NCBI GenBank assembly: GCA_019914995.1
Contig: CM034144.1
Coordinates: 6,169,489-6,233,488, forward strand
DNA length: 64,000 bases
From: Acanthochlamys bracteata
Taxonomy: Eukaryota > Streptophyta > Magnoliopsida > Pandanales > Velloziaceae
Direction of reading: 5' to 3'
The notes under the pieces were generated by a model. It saw nothing but the letters and a program-made list of their open reading frames with translations. It was not told where the DNA came from and did no database searches. The position numbers and the translations under genes are program-made. Below, piece by piece: positions 63,268 through 64,000 of the stretch; within the stretch, counting starts at the first letter, position 1, and every line of letters begins with the position of its first letter.

Positions 63268-64000
63268 TCTTATTTGGAGTTTTGCATTTTAAGTTTATCC
63301 CCATTCTTCCTGGCTACTATGTCTAAAGATCTTTTTCTTTTCAGCACTCTGTTCTAGTTGATGTCCAGCAAGCTATAAGCAGTCTCCAACTTGAGGAAAG
63401 AAAGAGAAAAGAATTAGCATGTGCCCTCCACTTGCATTTTAAGGATTGGCTTTGTGGTAATCCTTATCGCTTCTACTGATGCTTTTTGAAATTAAGCAGA
63501 TGTTATTTATTGGAAGAAAATAATCAACTTATCAAAGAATGTCTATCATCTAACTATACAAGCAAATCTTTAAGCTGAACATGTATTCTAAATGTAGTTG
63601 TAGGCTTAAGCTTTTGTCCTGACAGAAGTTTAGAGGAAATATGAAAGGGGTGTACTTCTATATTGTGCCAAAAGATGGAGTCATGGGAGGTCATATGGAT
63701 GTCTCTTTTAAGTTTTCTGTTAGTAATTTTTGTATTTTCTGGTGAAGTGATTAGGGTAAATAGCGCTATTCATAAATATTGCAGAAAGAAACACTTGTCC
63801 TGATTATGTTTATCCAGCGAGTATGTTGATTCATGACTTTGTCAGGAGCTTGCTTTCTGGGTTTCTTCTGCATATTCAAAGAGATAAAGTTTTGAGTTAG
63901 AGATTTGGCACTTATATTTCCGCAGCTTCTGGGAATATTCGCCAGCTCTACTGCTTGCAAGGCGACTGAATGTACAAAGTATCTGCTTCTGATGGGAGCT

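Larger units (their letters stand above)
58419..63969 (+). pseudogene. TBCCD1: TBCCD1 (TBCC-domain protein 1) gene, decayed
   Basis: Homologue of the plant tubulin-binding-cofactor-C domain protein (Arabidopsis At3g57890, from memory). Recognisable exons: about 58419-58909 (FEYGLLPISKLMF, YIQSYKRLLPKAHKYS, STSAFDGYLSALSPLQ), 59948-60088 (LVRSNSRRFVPLPAGEEAH), 61381-about 61560 (RFEHLGFLIKFG, then FANSDPDM and LDWLAHYIT), about 61765-61834 (RECVFFLGVNQRSLIVG), 62202-about 62400 (YNTFYAYLEEHMTQVGV, WDQPMVLGMVDPHDSLSHP), 62566-62658 (IPSWFGGELPQATKYNPFPL), 63345-63456 and 63926-63969 (ASGNIRQLYCLQGD, stop). The ATG at 58419 is out of frame with the body; frames shift again before FANSDPDM (near 61475), inside TINRW (near 62272) and after SDAQAE (near 62361). 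The first two-thirds of the TBCC beta-helix is absent between 61600 and 61765. Downstream splice sites are preserved. A pseudogene is the simplest reading. Confidence 0.8.

Noticed and set aside
1-64000. CRISPR arrays, bacterial operons, or LTR-type and virus-derived elements
   Set aside because: No regularly spaced repeats with unique spacers, no bacterial gene layout, and no long direct terminal repeats or gag/pol-like reading frames were seen.

Overview
The window is nuclear DNA of a flowering plant, most likely a eudicot. The evidence is split genes with canonical plant GT-AG introns, AT-rich intergenic DNA packed with small non-autonomous transposons, and plant-only gene families: plastid 13-lipoxygenase, TGA bZIP, EIN3-like, CLE peptide and IRK-interacting protein. 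The species cannot be named from the sequence. No retroviral or LTR-type element was recognised.

Layout from the left: an O-fucosyltransferase-family glycosyltransferase (+, 2135-5535, 6 exons); a LOX2-type plastid lipoxygenase (-, 10201-6338, 9 exons, all five iron ligands present); about 6 kb of repeat-rich intergenic DNA; a Clot-type thioredoxin-like gene (+, 16534-19750, 2 exons) whose 2.8-kb intron holds a cluster of foldback elements; an 18-exon WD40-repeat gene (+, 20959-28886); an IRK-interacting-protein gene (IRKI/DUF641, +, 31336-34336); a BRX1 ribosome-biogenesis gene (-, 39101-35817) with a frame break in exon 1 and a disrupted C-terminus; a TGA-family bZIP gene (-, 45025-40423, 11 exons); 7.5 kb of AT-rich repeats; a tiny 3-exon CLE-peptide gene (-, 53115-52585) that resembles CLE40; a single-exon EIN3-like factor of the EIL3/SLIM1 type (-, 56798-54966); and, head to head with it, a decayed TBCCD1 (tubulin-cofactor-C-domain) gene (+, 58419-63969) that has lost most of its TBCC-domain coding sequence.

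The genes are ordinary eukaryotic single units and do not form a pathway cluster. From memory of Arabidopsis locus numbers, IRKI is At5g12900, the WD40 homologue At5g12920 and CLE40 At5g12990, so part of the window looks like a conserved chromosome block. That synteny supports the CLE40 call independently of sequence.

The less ordinary content is: (1) the intron-containing CLE40-like gene, too small to show as a long reading frame; (2) two broken housekeeping-type genes, BRX1 and TBCCD1; (3) a family of roughly 400-bp long-inverted-repeat (foldback) elements in introns and one promoter; (4) a very abundant 200-300 bp AT-rich repeat bounded by GTTTGG/CCAAAC-like ends; (5) individually resolvable MITEs, one with a perfect 8-bp and one with a 3-bp target duplication; and (6) splicing oddities: a GC-AG intron, a NAGNAG acceptor and an alternative in-frame start.
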